Assembly (NCBI GenBank): GCA_963831385.1
Contig: CAWHPW010000013.1
Location: 1 to 64,000, forward strand
DNA length: 64,000 nt
DNA from: JACVRX01 sp963831385
GTDB lineage: Bacteria > Actinomycetota > Actinomycetes > Jiangellales > Jiangellaceae
Reading direction: 5' to 3'
In this document: positions 27,498 to 35,699 of the stretch, piece by piece
How positions within the stretch are numbered: position 1 is the stretch's first letter
Layout of the letters: each line of letters begins with the position of its first letter
Notes under the pieces: generated by a model
Seen by the model: only the letters and a program-made list of their open reading frames with translations
Databases searched by the model: none
Told to the model about the DNA's origin: nothing
Made by a program: the position numbers and the translations under genes

Positions 27498-27669
27498 CGA
27501 ACGCTGACATCCATGACGCGCCTCCCTATCTTCCCTGATCCCCTACCCCTCGGGTCGGTCGCCGAATCAGGCTCGTCGACTGCCGACGTCCGCCACGGCC
27601 GGCAGCCGGTGAGCGCAGCCGGTTGGCCATGGCGATGCCCGGCCGGTCGAAACGGTCATCGCCTGCGGA

Positions 27670-29069
27670 CTAGCCAAGGGCAAAGAAATCGTCGGGGTCG
27701 TATCTGCGTTTGACCTGGATCAGGCGCTCCAGATTGGACCGGTAGTAGGCGCGCCCTGCGTTCTCGAGCTCGGGATCGGGGAAGTTCGGATACACGCCAC
27801 CCGATCCCCACTGATGCGACCATCGTCCACGACCGCGTCAGCCAGCGGCGCCCAGCACTCGTCGTGGCGGCCGACGCGCCGGCGTCGAGGACGAGCTCGT
27901 GCTTGAGCAGGAACCGCTCGGCACGATGGGCGAAGGCTGTCGCGTGTCGTGGCACCCGGTTGTAGGCGCCGGCCCACGGGGTGAAGTCCAGCGCTCGCGA
28001 CTCGCCTGGCATCCTGCCCCTGACGAGATTGTCGACCAGCGCCGCGATGGCGCCGGTGGGCAGCGGCCGCCGGAAGAACTCCGATTTGCTGTAGACAGGA
28101 CCGGGCTGCGATGGGGCCTGGCGCGAGGCGTCGCCTTCCATCTGATCGCCGAGGTCGACCAGGTATCGCTTGACGTCCCGGTGGGACGCGTCCACATGAT
28201 CGGCCGACGTGGGATCTTGGCCGGCGCGGGCGACTAGCTCGTTGAGAAGATCCACGGTGGTGGACTCAGCGCCGAGCATGGCCCCGAAAACGTTGACCAC
28301 CGGCGGCCGGTCCGCTTCGCTTCCGGCCTTGACGAGCAGGCTCGCGGCAAGCTCATCCGGCGCATCGGGGGCCCACGCCTGCCATGCCCCGATCACCGCA
28401 GCCGCGGCGGAGTACGGCCAGACCAGGTGGAACCCGGTCCCGGGCCGCGCCGGGATGGTGGCGAAATCGAGTGACGTGACTACGCCGAGCGTGCCACCAC
28501 CGGCGCCGCGGAGTGCCCAGAACAGGTCCTCGTCACGGCGCTCGTCGCACTCGACGACGCGACCATCCGCGCAGCACCACCCGCGCCCGTCGCAGCTGGT
28601 CGCAGGTCAACCCGTACCGGCGGCCGAGGATGCCCAGCCCACCACCGAGGGTCAGCCCGGCGATCCCGACCGTCGGGCCACAACCCGCGGCAATGGTCAG
28701 ACCATGCCGGTCGAGGGCGTCGTAGAGCTCTCCGAGCCGAGTCCCGGCACCCACCGTGACGGCACCATCTGTGACGGTGACCAAGCGCATCGTCGAGACG
28801 TCGATGACCACACCGTCCGTCGACGAGCGGCCAGCGAAACAGTGTCCACCGCTGCGGACGGCAGTCCGTAGGCCGAAGCGCTTCGCGAAGCCGATCACGT
28901 TGCCGACGTCGGCGTCTGTGTGGCACCGGACGACGGCCCGCGGTCGCACGTCGTGGAACCGGAACATCGCGGGCTTGCGCACCGCGTCGTACTCCGGCGC
29001 ATCGGGCAGGACCACTTCGCCGGCGATCGTCTCCTGCAGTTCGGACCAGTCGGCTGCGGATACGGTCAT
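27670..29069 (-). pseudogene. FAD-linked oxidase (berberine-bridge type), several frameshifts
   Basis: N-terminus at 29069 reads MTVSAADWSELQETIAGEVV, RTAVRSGGHCFAGRSSTDG (FAD-attachment His) and GGGLGILGRRYGLTCDQL. Near 28570-28590 one extra base shifts the frame; ADGRVVECDERRDEDLFWAL and GVVTSLDFATIPARPGTGF continue in the next. The C-terminal part (SEFFRRPLPTGAIAALVDNL) needs a further shift to reach VYPNFPDPELENAGRAYYRS and RYDPDDFFALG. The complete ~465-residue BBE-type oxidase is recoverable. It probably oxidised a sugar, alkaloid or phenolic substrate; the gene as read is broken. Confidence 0.82.
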
Positions 29070-29238
29070 ATCTGCATCATGCGTCCTCTCGGGTGACCGC
29101 CTCGCCGTCGAGGCGTCGACGCGGTTCGGCAAGGCCGTGCGGCGAGGTCTCACGTCCTCGTTGATCAGGCCCACGAGACAGCTCGGATGTTGTGGTCCCT
29201 GGGTCATCCGCCGCTGGCGACGATCGGAGTGCCGGAGC

Positions 29239-29712
29239 TTACGTTTGGGCTGCGGCTTCCTCGAGAGCACCGATCTCGATCTTCTTCATCGTCAGCATGG
29301 CTCGCATGACGCGCTGAGACTTCTCCCGGTCCGGGTCGGCCAGCAGCTCGGTCAGGACAGTCGGGACGATCTGCCAGGACAGGCCGAACTTGTCTTTCAG
29401 CCAGCCGCATGGGCCTTCCTCGCCGCCTTCGGACAGGTCGCTCCAGTAGGCGTCGACCTCGTCTTGAGTCTGGCAGTCCACCTCGAGCGAGATGGCCTCG
29501 TCGAAGGTGAACTCAGGCCCGCCGTTCAACGCGATGAACCGTTGGCCGTCCAGCTCGAAGGTCACCGTCATTACCATCCCCTCCGGCCGCGGTCCGGCCG
29601 AGCCATACCGCGTGACTTCGACAATCCTCGAGTTCGGAAACACCGAGGTGTAGAACTTCGCCGCTTCCTCGCCGTCGGTGTCGAACCACAGGCACGGGGT
29701 GATCTTTGGCAT
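29239..29712 (-). CDS. VOC/PhnB-like glyoxalase-fold protein
   Basis: 157 residues from the ATG at 29712 (GGACAA upstream; MPKITPCLWFDTDGEEAAKF). Hallmarks: FYTSVFPNSRIVEVTRYG, FELDGQRFIALNGGPEFTF, AISLEVDCQTQDEVDAYW, GWLKDKFGLSWQIVPTVLTE. This matches the PhnB-like metal-binding VOC proteins often annotated as 3-demethylubiquinone methyltransferase-like, although they are not methyltransferases. Function unknown. Confidence 0.88.
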   Translation of the reverse strand: MPKITPCLWFDTDGEEAAKFYTSVFPNSRIVEVTRYGSAGPRPEGMVMTVTFELDGQRFIALNGGPEFTFDEAISLEVDCQTQDEVDAYWSDLSEGGEEGPCGWLKDKFGLSWQIVPTVLTELLADPDREKSQRVMRAMLTMKKIEIGALEEAAAQT

Positions 29713-29992
29713 CAGGTTGTCCTTTCCATCGGTTGTTGCCACGGGCCGCTCGTCCGGCGCATGGTGGTCTGGTCCGCCCCTTCCGCTCGCGTGGAGGTTC
29801 AAACACTCAGACCAGCAAGCGTCACCGAACTCATCGGTGAGGCGACCCGGGGCAGGTTCTTTGCCGCGTTGGTGAGCTGGTAGCAAGATCGACCTACTCT
29901 GTGGGATCACGATTCAGCGGCGGCGTACCCCCGTTTCGTACGTCATTGCTCGGCACCATCCGGTAATCAAGACGCGTATGCGGGAGGTTGAT

Positions 29993-30508
29993 GTGGAGAC
30001 TTGGGATGCGATCACATCTCGACGCAATGTGCGGTCCTATGGCGAGCAGGCGATCGCGCCCGAGGACTTGGACCGGATCCTGGAGGCCGCGCGGCGCACA
30101 CCGTCTGCAAGCAACCAGCAGGCGTGGGACTTCGTGGTCTGCACCGACCGGGAGCAGCTCGCCCAGCTTGCCAGGGTGTGGCGGGCCGCCGGCCACGTCG
30201 CCGGCTCGGCGGCGACGATCGCGCTGGTGGCCCCGAGGTCCGACGACGCCCGGATGCGCGATCTGATTCAGTTCGACCTGGGCCAGGCGACGATGAGCGT
30301 CATGCTGGCCGCCGCCGACCTCGGCATCGGCAGCGGCCACGCGAGCGTCCACGACCAGGAGCTCGCGCGCCGCCTGCTCGGCTTTCCCGAGGACCGGTTC
30401 TGCGCTGTGCTGATCACCCTCGGCACGCCCGCCGACCGCCCGCTCACGCCGATCCAGCGGCCCAACCGGCGCCCGTTCAACGACGTCGTCCACCACGGCC
30501 ACTGGTAG
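29993..30508 (+). CDS. Nitroreductase-family protein
   Basis: 171 residues from a GTG at 29993 chosen because GGGAGG (29982-29987) is five bases upstream; an ATG at 29978 would add five residues and lacks a site. FMN-binding fold: AITSRRNVRSYGEQAI, EAARRTPSASNQQAWDFVV, FDLGQATMSVMLAAADLGIG, GFPEDRFCAVLITLGTP. The family reduces nitro, quinone or iodotyrosine-like substrates with NAD(P)H. Confidence 0.88.
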   Translation: METWDAITSRRNVRSYGEQAIAPEDLDRILEAARRTPSASNQQAWDFVVCTDREQLAQLARVWRAAGHVAGSAATIALVAPRSDDARMRDLIQFDLGQATMSVMLAAADLGIGSGHASVHDQELARRLLGFPEDRFCAVLITLGTPADRPLTPIQRPNRRPFNDVVHHGHW

Positions 30509-30654
30509 CGCTCAACAGCCAGCGGCGCTGCTCTGGCGACGTCCCGCAGAGTGGTACAACGACGTCCTACTCGGGCCATCGTGGTGCGTCTGGTCCACAA
30601 GCACCTCGAGGACGCGGCAAGAGCGATCGGCCAGTGAGAGCCCGGAATGGCTCA

Positions 30655-30750
30655 CTACTGCGGAAGGAGCTGGGACGTCGACGATTCGACGACAAATGCC
30701 GCCTCGACGAGATCCTCGCCGAGGTCGTTGCCGCGGACGTCCTTTCGGCG
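30655..30750 (-). pseudogene. 3' fragment of a second CarH-like MerR gene
   Basis: On the minus strand the frame reads KDVRGNDLGEDLVEAAFVVE followed by SSTS, matching the C-terminal tail of the regulator at 34679 (RRDIPGIYLGEDLVEAALIV). The nucleotide match is strong over about 75 bp (30672-30745). The stop codon is changed and the frame runs on a few codons to TAG. It abuts the 3' end of the SDR gene at 30757. A partial duplicate, not functional. Confidence 0.7.
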
Positions 30751-30756
30751 CGGTCG

Positions 30757-31557
30757 CTACGCATTTCCCTGGCGGCTCAGCCACATGGACCATGTCGTTT
30801 GGCCCCGACGGCCGTTCGGGCAGACAAGAGCGTCGGCCACTCGCGCGGCAGCCTTGGGCAGCGACACGGGCCGGATCCGGCGATGCACACCACGAGCATC
30901 CTGATACTGCTTCACGATCTCCCCGAGGCTGAGCACCTCAGGGCCACCGAAGTCGGCCCGATCCGCTCCTGGCCCATCAGCCACGCATTCGGCCAGGTAC
31001 CGAGCGAAGTCGCGGGTATCGGCCGGTTGCATGGGGAGGTTGACGGGCAGCGGCAAGAGCGGCAGGCGCATCATGTTGCCGAGCATGCGATCAAGCAACC
31101 AGTAGAACGGGGTCGCCCGCACGACCGACCACGGCAGTGCGGACCGACGGACGAGTGTCTCCGCGACCAGCTTCAACCGGGCGTACGGCAGCGGCGTGCG
31201 CTCAACCCCGACGATCGACACGTAGAGAAAGTGCTCGATGCCTACCGCGTGTGCAGCGTCGATGAGCCGACTGGTGCCGTCCACGTCGACACCGGATGGG
31301 CTGCGGAAGAAATCGCTCGGCAGCATGAAACCGCGCCGCGCCGAGGGCGAGAAGGTTGCCGCGTGCACGACCGACTGCGCGCCCGCCACCGCCTCGGCAA
31401 CGCCCTCGCCGGTGCCAAGATCGCCCCTTACCCACTCGACCGCCGGATCGTGACCGGGCCTCCGGGCGAGCACCCGCACCCGGTAGCGGTCCTTGAGAAC
31501 GTCGACCAGATCTCGGCCAAGGTGACCCGTTCCCCCTGTCACAAGGAGGGTTTCCAT
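30757..31557 (-). CDS. NAD(P)-binding SDR / NmrA-like protein
   Basis: 266 residues from the ATG at 31557 (AGGAGG upstream). The N-terminus METLLVTGGTGHLGRDLVDV carries the TGGTGHLG dinucleotide motif. SIVGVERTPLPYARLKLVAE, TRDFARYLAECVADG and GGPEVLSLGEIVKQY are typical of atypical SDRs. Probably uses NADPH as cofactor or sensor. Single transcription unit; substrate unknown. Confidence 0.85.
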   Translation of the reverse strand: METLLVTGGTGHLGRDLVDVLKDRYRVRVLARRPGHDPAVEWVRGDLGTGEGVAEAVAGAQSVVHAATFSPSARRGFMLPSDFFRSPSGVDVDGTSRLIDAAHAVGIEHFLYVSIVGVERTPLPYARLKLVAETLVRRSALPWSVVRATPFYWLLDRMLGNMMRLPLLPLPVNLPMQPADTRDFARYLAECVADGPGADRADFGGPEVLSLGEIVKQYQDARGVHRRIRPVSLPKAAARVADALVCPNGRRGQTTWSMWLSRQGNA

Positions 31558-31661
31558 CTGAAACGTCCCATCTGTGCGACCTTGGAGACGGCGCGCACCA
31601 TGCCCATTGTGGCCCGGGCGTCGGTTGTGGCTGACCCGGGCAGTCCTGTGCGCAACGTAAG

Positions 31662-31688
31662 AGCGGCCCACCGTGGTGGTGGGCCGCT
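31662..31688 (-). terminator. Hairpin of former cold-shock gene
   Basis: AGCGGCCCACC and GGTGGGCCGCT form a perfect 11-bp stem with a 5-base loop. On the minus strand it lies about 30 bp after the stop codon of a cold-shock protein remnant, so it is probably that gene's Rho-independent terminator, although the T-tract is poor. Confidence 0.6.
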
Positions 31689-31717
31689 GGACGTCGTGTT
31701 GGTGGCCGCGGCGAGCG

Positions 31718-31778
31718 CTAGCCCTCGACCGCGATGGCCGAGTAGTGCACGAACGCGTCGGCGCCGCCGCCATCCTTG
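31718..31778 (-). pseudogene. Cold-shock protein (CspA family), 3' remnant
   Basis: Minus-strand codons read KDGGGADAFVHYSAIAVEG and stop. This matches the RNP2 region of CspA proteins (ADVFVHFSAI). The front half of the gene is missing: the globin start codon at 31783 lies where it should continue. Only about 20 codons remain, followed by a strong hairpin. Confidence 0.6.
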
Positions 31779-31782
31779 GGAC

Positions 31783-32231
31783 ATGCAGACTGTGTACGAG
31801 GCCGCGGGTGGCGACGAGGGCTTGCTCCGCCTTGCCGTGGCGTGGCACGCCCGGGTGATGGCAGACGAGGTGGTCAGCCACGCGTTCAGCCATGGTTTCC
31901 ACCCCAAGCACAGCGAACGCCTCGCCGCCTATTGGGCCGAGGCACTCGGTGGCCCGACGACGTACTCCGATATCTATGGCGATGAGACCTCGGTGGTGCG
32001 GATCCACAGCGGCAACGGACCGCACCAGGAGATGGATCGGCGAGCGATCGCCTGCTTCGATCAGGCGATGACGGACGTCGCACTGCCCAGAACGATCCGG
32101 TACGGGCAGTACTGCACGACTACTTCGCCTGGGCGACCACTACGACCATGTCCCGGTATCACGAGTCCGCGGACGACGTGCCTGATGGCCTGCGCATTCC
32201 GCACTGGTCCTGGGACGGATTACAGCGCTAA
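31783..32231 (+). pseudogene. Truncated haemoglobin-like globin, one frameshift
   Basis: From the ATG at 31783: MQTVYEAAGGDEGLLRLAVA, HAFSHGFHPKHSERLAAYW, SVVRIHSGNGPHQEMDRRAI (proximal His in RIHSG) and CFDQAMTDVALP. At about 32098 the frame shifts and continues VLHDYFAWATTTTMSRYHES to HWSWDGLQR and a TAA at 32231. The spliced product (~149 residues) is a group II/O-like truncated globin that would bind haem and O2 or NO. One-base shift; the rest looks intact. Confidence 0.78.
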
Positions 32232-32585
32232 GCCCTCCACGATGCGGAGGTGACGCCGTCCCACGCGATTGTCACGTGCCCACGAGCTTGAACGCATGGT
32301 GTGTCTTCTCGGAGCGGGCCAGTACTCGAACCCACGCAGACCCCGCTCGAGCCACCGCGACTCCCGATGCCACCCATGCGCGGTCAGCCGGCTAGTCGAC
32401 GGTCCCGAGCAAAGCACCGGCCGGGATGCCATGCAAGATCGGTTATGTTCGGCCCGCAAGGTCGGGGTGGCGCTGCATCAGCACCACGGCGTGCCCGGCG
32501 TTGACCTGCCCCGACAGGGCTTCGTCCTGCTGGTCCCCGGCCGAGCCCGTGGCGGGCTACTCACTGCACGGTGTGCTCGAAGGCC
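32232..32585. other. Intergenic region with no recognised gene
   Basis: About 350 bp between globin and VOC genes. Short open frames on both strands show no family I recognise, and I see no strong hairpin. A tRNA-like stretch near 32290-32350 does not fold into a cloverleaf. Confidence 0.5.
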
Positions 32586-33008
32586 TTACCCGTTCGGCAC
32601 AAACTGTTTCGGCTGGGTGAGCCGCCAGTGGTTGCCGAACGGGTCGCGGAACCCGGCATCGATACCGTAGAAGCGCTCCTCCGGCTCCTCGATGAACTCC
32701 ACGCCCTTCGCCTTGAGCTCGTGGAATGTCGCCCAGCAGTCATCAGTGGTGAGCGCACCAGGACCCAGATAGCCGGTCGCCACCAACGACCGGATCTGCT
32801 CGGCCGACTCGCCGTCCACAACCGGGGGTGCAGGATCGACCAGCATGATCGGCACCTCGGGTTGATCGGGCGAGTGGACGGTGAGCCAGCGGACGCCGTC
32901 TCGCACCATGTCTACGCCGACGTCGAGGCCGAGCTTGTTCGTGTAGAAGTCGCGCGCCTCGTCCATGTCGAGGACGAAGACGCATATCAGACCGACGCCG
33001 GTGATCAT
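32586..33008 (-). CDS. VOC-family glyoxalase/bleomycin-resistance-fold protein
   Basis: 140 residues from the ATG at 33008 (GAGG upstream; MITGVGLICVFVLDMDEARD). Signature blocks: FYTNKLGLDVGVDMVRDGVR, TVHSPDQPEVPIMLVDP, WATFHELKAKGVEFIEEPEE and FRDPFGNHWRLTQPK (metal-ligand Glu region precedes it). Typical AraC-associated VOC protein. It lies downstream of the hydrolase at 33079 and the AraC gene at 33951, all on the minus strand. Confidence 0.88.
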   Translation of the reverse strand: MITGVGLICVFVLDMDEARDFYTNKLGLDVGVDMVRDGVRWLTVHSPDQPEVPIMLVDPAPPVVDGESAEQIRSLVATGYLGPGALTTDDCWATFHELKAKGVEFIEEPEERFYGIDAGFRDPFGNHWRLTQPKQFVPNG

Positions 33009-33078
33009 GCGCTGCCTCCTCAGGAGCGACCTCGGTACTCCGCGGCACATTGGGTGGGCCTCGCGTGCCCGAGACGGC

Positions 33079-33855
33079 TCATCGCCCGGTGAACGCGGCC
33101 ACCGCATGTGCCAGAGCGTCGCCAGCCACGTTGTGGTCCTGACCGTCGAGGATCTCATGGCGCGCGCCGGGAATCGTGGCTGCGACCTGCTCGGCCGCCT
33201 GTCGCAGGGAATCCGGGCTCTTCGAGCCGGCGAGAACCAGGGTCGGTACGGCGATGCGGCCGAACCGTTCGGCCGGGATCGTGCTGTCGCCCATCACGGC
33301 GTCGTCGTAGGCCAACGTGGGAGCCAGGCTCTCACCCAGCTGCCAGTAGGGCGATTGCCGGATTCCGGCGATCATCTCCTCCGGTACGCCGACCCGCCGC
33401 ATGAACAGCGTCACCGCATCGCCTCGGCGGTCTGCGGCGAGCAGCGCGGTCAGCTCCTCGGAGTACTCCTTCGCCTGCAGCACGCCGTCAGGATCGACGC
33501 TGAAGGGTGGCTCCCACATGACCAGCGCATCGATCGGGAGCCCGGCCGCTGCTGCCTCGGCTGCCAGCGCCGCACCGGACGAGAGCCCCACCACCGTCGC
33601 AGCACCACCCGCGGCGGCGAGTAGCACGTCGATGTCCTCGATCTCACGCTCGACGGCGAACGGCAGCGTGTCATCGCTGTCGCCCCGACCGCGGCGGTCG
33701 TAGTTGAGCACGGTGAAGTTCTTGGCTAGCTCCTCGGCGATCGGTGCGTCGATCGACCGGTCGCACGACGCCCCGGACACCAGGACGAGTGGTGCGCCCT
33801 CGCCGAGCTGGTCGAACGCAATCGTCGTGCCGTCCTTGGACTGAACTCGCTCCAT
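33079..33855 (-). CDS. Alpha/beta hydrolase
   Basis: 258 residues from the ATG at 33855 (GGGGAGG upstream). MERVQSKDGTTIAFDQLGEG, LVLVSGASCDRSIDAP, NYDRRGRGDSDDT, nucleophile elbow VVGLSSGAALA, acid region VPTLVLAGSKSPD and His in LDGQDHNV. Typical non-secreted esterase/lyase fold. It sits between AraC and VOC genes, so may act in the same detoxification route. Substrate unknown. Confidence 0.88.
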   Translation of the reverse strand: MERVQSKDGTTIAFDQLGEGAPLVLVSGASCDRSIDAPIAEELAKNFTVLNYDRRGRGDSDDTLPFAVEREIEDIDVLLAAAGGAATVVGLSSGAALAAEAAAAGLPIDALVMWEPPFSVDPDGVLQAKEYSEELTALLAADRRGDAVTLFMRRVGVPEEMIAGIRQSPYWQLGESLAPTLAYDDAVMGDSTIPAERFGRIAVPTLVLAGSKSPDSLRQAAEQVAATIPGARHEILDGQDHNVAGDALAHAVAAFTGR

Positions 33856-33950
33856 CACAAGCCTCCCCGGTGAATCCGTCGCGATCGCCGCGGCGTCATC
33901 GTCGACGTTAGGAAGCTGTGCTGGACGTCGGCTTCTCGAAAACTGCCCAG

Positions 33951-34361
33951 TTACGCAGTGCGACCTCGAGGACGGGTCCACATCCGTACGTAGCAGCTCG
34001 GCACCCTCGCCAAGTCGTCGTGACCGTCGCGCTGCCGGTAAGCGCTGGGACTGTCGCCGACAAAGCGCCGGAACTGCGTGCTGAACGAGCCGAGGCTGGA
34101 GAACCCCACCGCGAAGCACACCTCGGTCACCGACAGCTCGCCAGCGCGCAGCAACGCCATAGCCCGCTCCATGCGCCGGCTCATCAGGTACTGGTGCGGA
34201 GTCTCGCCGAACGCCGACTTGAAGCTCCGGCTGAAATAGGCGGGTGAAACCGACGCGCTACGAGCGAGGGCGGCGATGTCGAGCTGCTCCGCATACGCAC
34301 GGTCGATCAGGTCGCGAACCCTGAGCAGGTGCCGGGACAGCGGAACGGCCGGGCGGTTCAC
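33951..34361 (-). CDS. AraC-family transcriptional regulator
   Basis: 136 residues; almost entirely the double AraC HTH: DLIDRAYAEQLDIAALARSA, SPAYFSRSFKSAFGETPHQY, AMALLRAGELSVTEVCFAVG and FSSLGSFSTQFRRFVGDSPS. No ligand-binding domain. It likely controls the hydrolase and VOC genes just downstream. Confidence 0.9.
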   Translation of the reverse strand: MNRPAVPLSRHLLRVRDLIDRAYAEQLDIAALARSASVSPAYFSRSFKSAFGETPHQYLMSRRMERAMALLRAGELSVTEVCFAVGFSSLGSFSTQFRRFVGDSPSAYRQRDGHDDLARVPSCYVRMWTRPRGRTA

Positions 34362-34412
34362 ACCTCTGATCCTGACGCATCTCGGCGGCAGCTGTGCGCA
34401 TGGCTCGGTTCC

Positions 34413-34579
34413 ATGGCCTCCTGCTGTGACCCGCGCGGGTGCGAGGAAGAGTTCAATGCCGCGTTCGCGCGCCGTCTCGTCAAGCGATACCGCCGGTCGG
34501 GTTCGACCCGACTGCCGGCCGCATGGTCGAGGCGTTCACCGACAGTGGTGATGTCATCGCGTTAGACCGCTTCGCCTGA
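34413..34579 (+). pseudogene. 5' fragment of a second CCDP-type methyltransferase
   Basis: Starts MASCCDPRGCEEEFNAAFAR (compare MASCCDPHGYDDVFDVAFAR at 16047), continues RLVKRYRRSG, then shifts one frame to FDPTAGRMVEAFTDSGDVIA and stops before the SAM-binding motif. Only ~55 codons of a 215-codon gene remain. Clear partial duplicate of the gene at 15400-16047. Confidence 0.78.
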
Positions 34580-34678
34580 CGAGTGGCCTCAGCGGCGAGA
34601 AACTTGACGCCGGAGTGTTGAACGCCGCCGACGTTCACGTAGCGACGACCATCGGCCCGCTGTGCAGTGCGCGGAGGC

Positions 34679-35563
34679 TTAGGACGTCGACGATTCGACG
34701 ATGAGTGCCGCTTCGACGAGGTCCTCGCCGAGGTATATGCCGGGGATGTCTCTTCTGGCCGATGGCGCGACGAAGGCGTCGCCGGCGTAGAACGCGCGGA
34801 CGCCGGGGAGGGCGTCGGCGGCGTCGATCGCCTCCACCGCCGATCGACGGGTCACACTCCGCTGCGCGGTCACGACGGCGGCGATCGCTTCCATGGCCTT
34901 GACCGTGGAGACCAGCGCGTCGGTGGGCGTCCTCGCCCCGAGTACCCGGCACGGCCAGCCGCGCCGGGCCAGAATCACGGCGAACGACTCGAGCCCGATC
35001 GTGTGCAGGTCCTGAGGACCGCAGGCGAGGACGATCGGGTGGGGGCGGAAGGGCGGCGGTGCCAGGAACGCCTGCCGGGCCAGCCAGGCCCGAACGCCCT
35101 CGGTGGCAAAGTGCTCGCGCCCGACGTCGCACCGGCCGGCCTTCCACCGCGAGCCGATCTCGCGCATCGCCGGCAGGATTGCCCGGCGGATGGTCTCCTC
35201 GACGCCCAGCCGCTCGGTTGACGCATCGAGCGCAGCCCGAAGTCGCCCGGTGTCGAGCGCCAGCGCAGCGTCGACGACGGGCTCGGAAGGGGACGCATCC
35301 CCGGAGCGCACCACCACGGCGTTCCGTACCAGTGCCACCGCATCTCGTGTGCTGTGCCCCTTCGTCACCAGATCGCGTAGCGCGCGCAGCTGCTCGAACT
35401 CGGCGTCGCCGTAGCGGCGGTGCAGGCCGTCGGTTCTCGGCGGCGCAGGAAACTCGTAGCGCCGCTCCCACGACCGGATCGTGGGAACCGGGACGCCCAG
35501 CAGTTTGGACACGGTGGCGATGCGCATCCCGTCGGGGTCGTCCCGGCCCGAACGTCTCGGCAT
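34679..35563 (-). CDS. MerR-family regulator with CarH-type B12 light-sensing domain
   Basis: 294 residues. Winged-helix MerR domain at residues ~13-60 (IATVSKLLGVPVPTIRSWER, RRYGDAEFEQLRALRDLVTK). The C-terminal half matches CarH/LitR: four-helix bundle with W140-x9-E150-H151 (WKAGRCDVGREH), the upper-axial signature for adenosylcobalamin, then D185-x-H187-x-x-G190 (DLHTIG), the base-off/His-on lower ligand. Such proteins are tetrameric repressors in the dark and release DNA when green/blue light breaks the Co-C bond. It is divergent from the fasciclin-heliorhodopsin operon. Direct light response here is inference. A leaderless start at 35563 fits the promoter. Confidence 0.92.
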   Translation of the reverse strand: MPRRSGRDDPDGMRIATVSKLLGVPVPTIRSWERRYEFPAPPRTDGLHRRYGDAEFEQLRALRDLVTKGHSTRDAVALVRNAVVVRSGDASPSEPVVDAALALDTGRLRAALDASTERLGVEETIRRAILPAMREIGSRWKAGRCDVGREHFATEGVRAWLARQAFLAPPPFRPHPIVLACGPQDLHTIGLESFAVILARRGWPCRVLGARTPTDALVSTVKAMEAIAAVVTAQRSVTRRSAVEAIDAADALPGVRAFYAGDAFVAPSARRDIPGIYLGEDLVEAALIVESSTS

Positions 35564-35569
35564 GCGCTG

Positions 35570-35598
35570 ATCATAACTGGCCTCTGCGCAACAAGCAA
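35570..35598 (-). promoter_or_regulatory. Promoter of the CarH-like gene
   Basis: On the minus strand TTGCTT (-35, 35593-35598) and TATGAT (-10, 35570-35575) are separated by exactly 17 bp. Transcription would start near 35563, coincident with the ATG, so the mRNA may be leaderless. Alternatively the internal ATG at 35527 (MRIATVSK) is used. Confidence 0.6.
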
Positions 35599-35610
35599 TG
35601 CAAAGTGCAT
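35598..35610. promoter_or_regulatory. Inverted repeat, candidate CarH operator
   Basis: ATGCA-AAG-TGCAT is a perfect inverted repeat abutting the -35 of the regulator's promoter and 90 bp upstream of the fasciclin start. The placement suits simultaneous control of both divergent units. Inference from position and symmetry. Confidence 0.5.
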
Positions 35611-35699
35611 AGGTTTACGCATGGTTTCTAGCTCCGGGTCGACGCACTCTGGTTGGTGTCCGGAACGACCGGACGAGTGATCCGACCCAAGGAGTCGAG

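Noticed and set aside
30001..32253. 750-codon open frame on the plus strand
   Set aside because: Runs in the wrong frame through nitroreductase and antisense to SDR; only its end is the globin frame, which has its own start at 31783.
32290..32350. tRNA-like 3' half on the minus strand (GGTTCGAGTACTGG)
   Set aside because: T-stem does not pair and no cloverleaf can be drawn.
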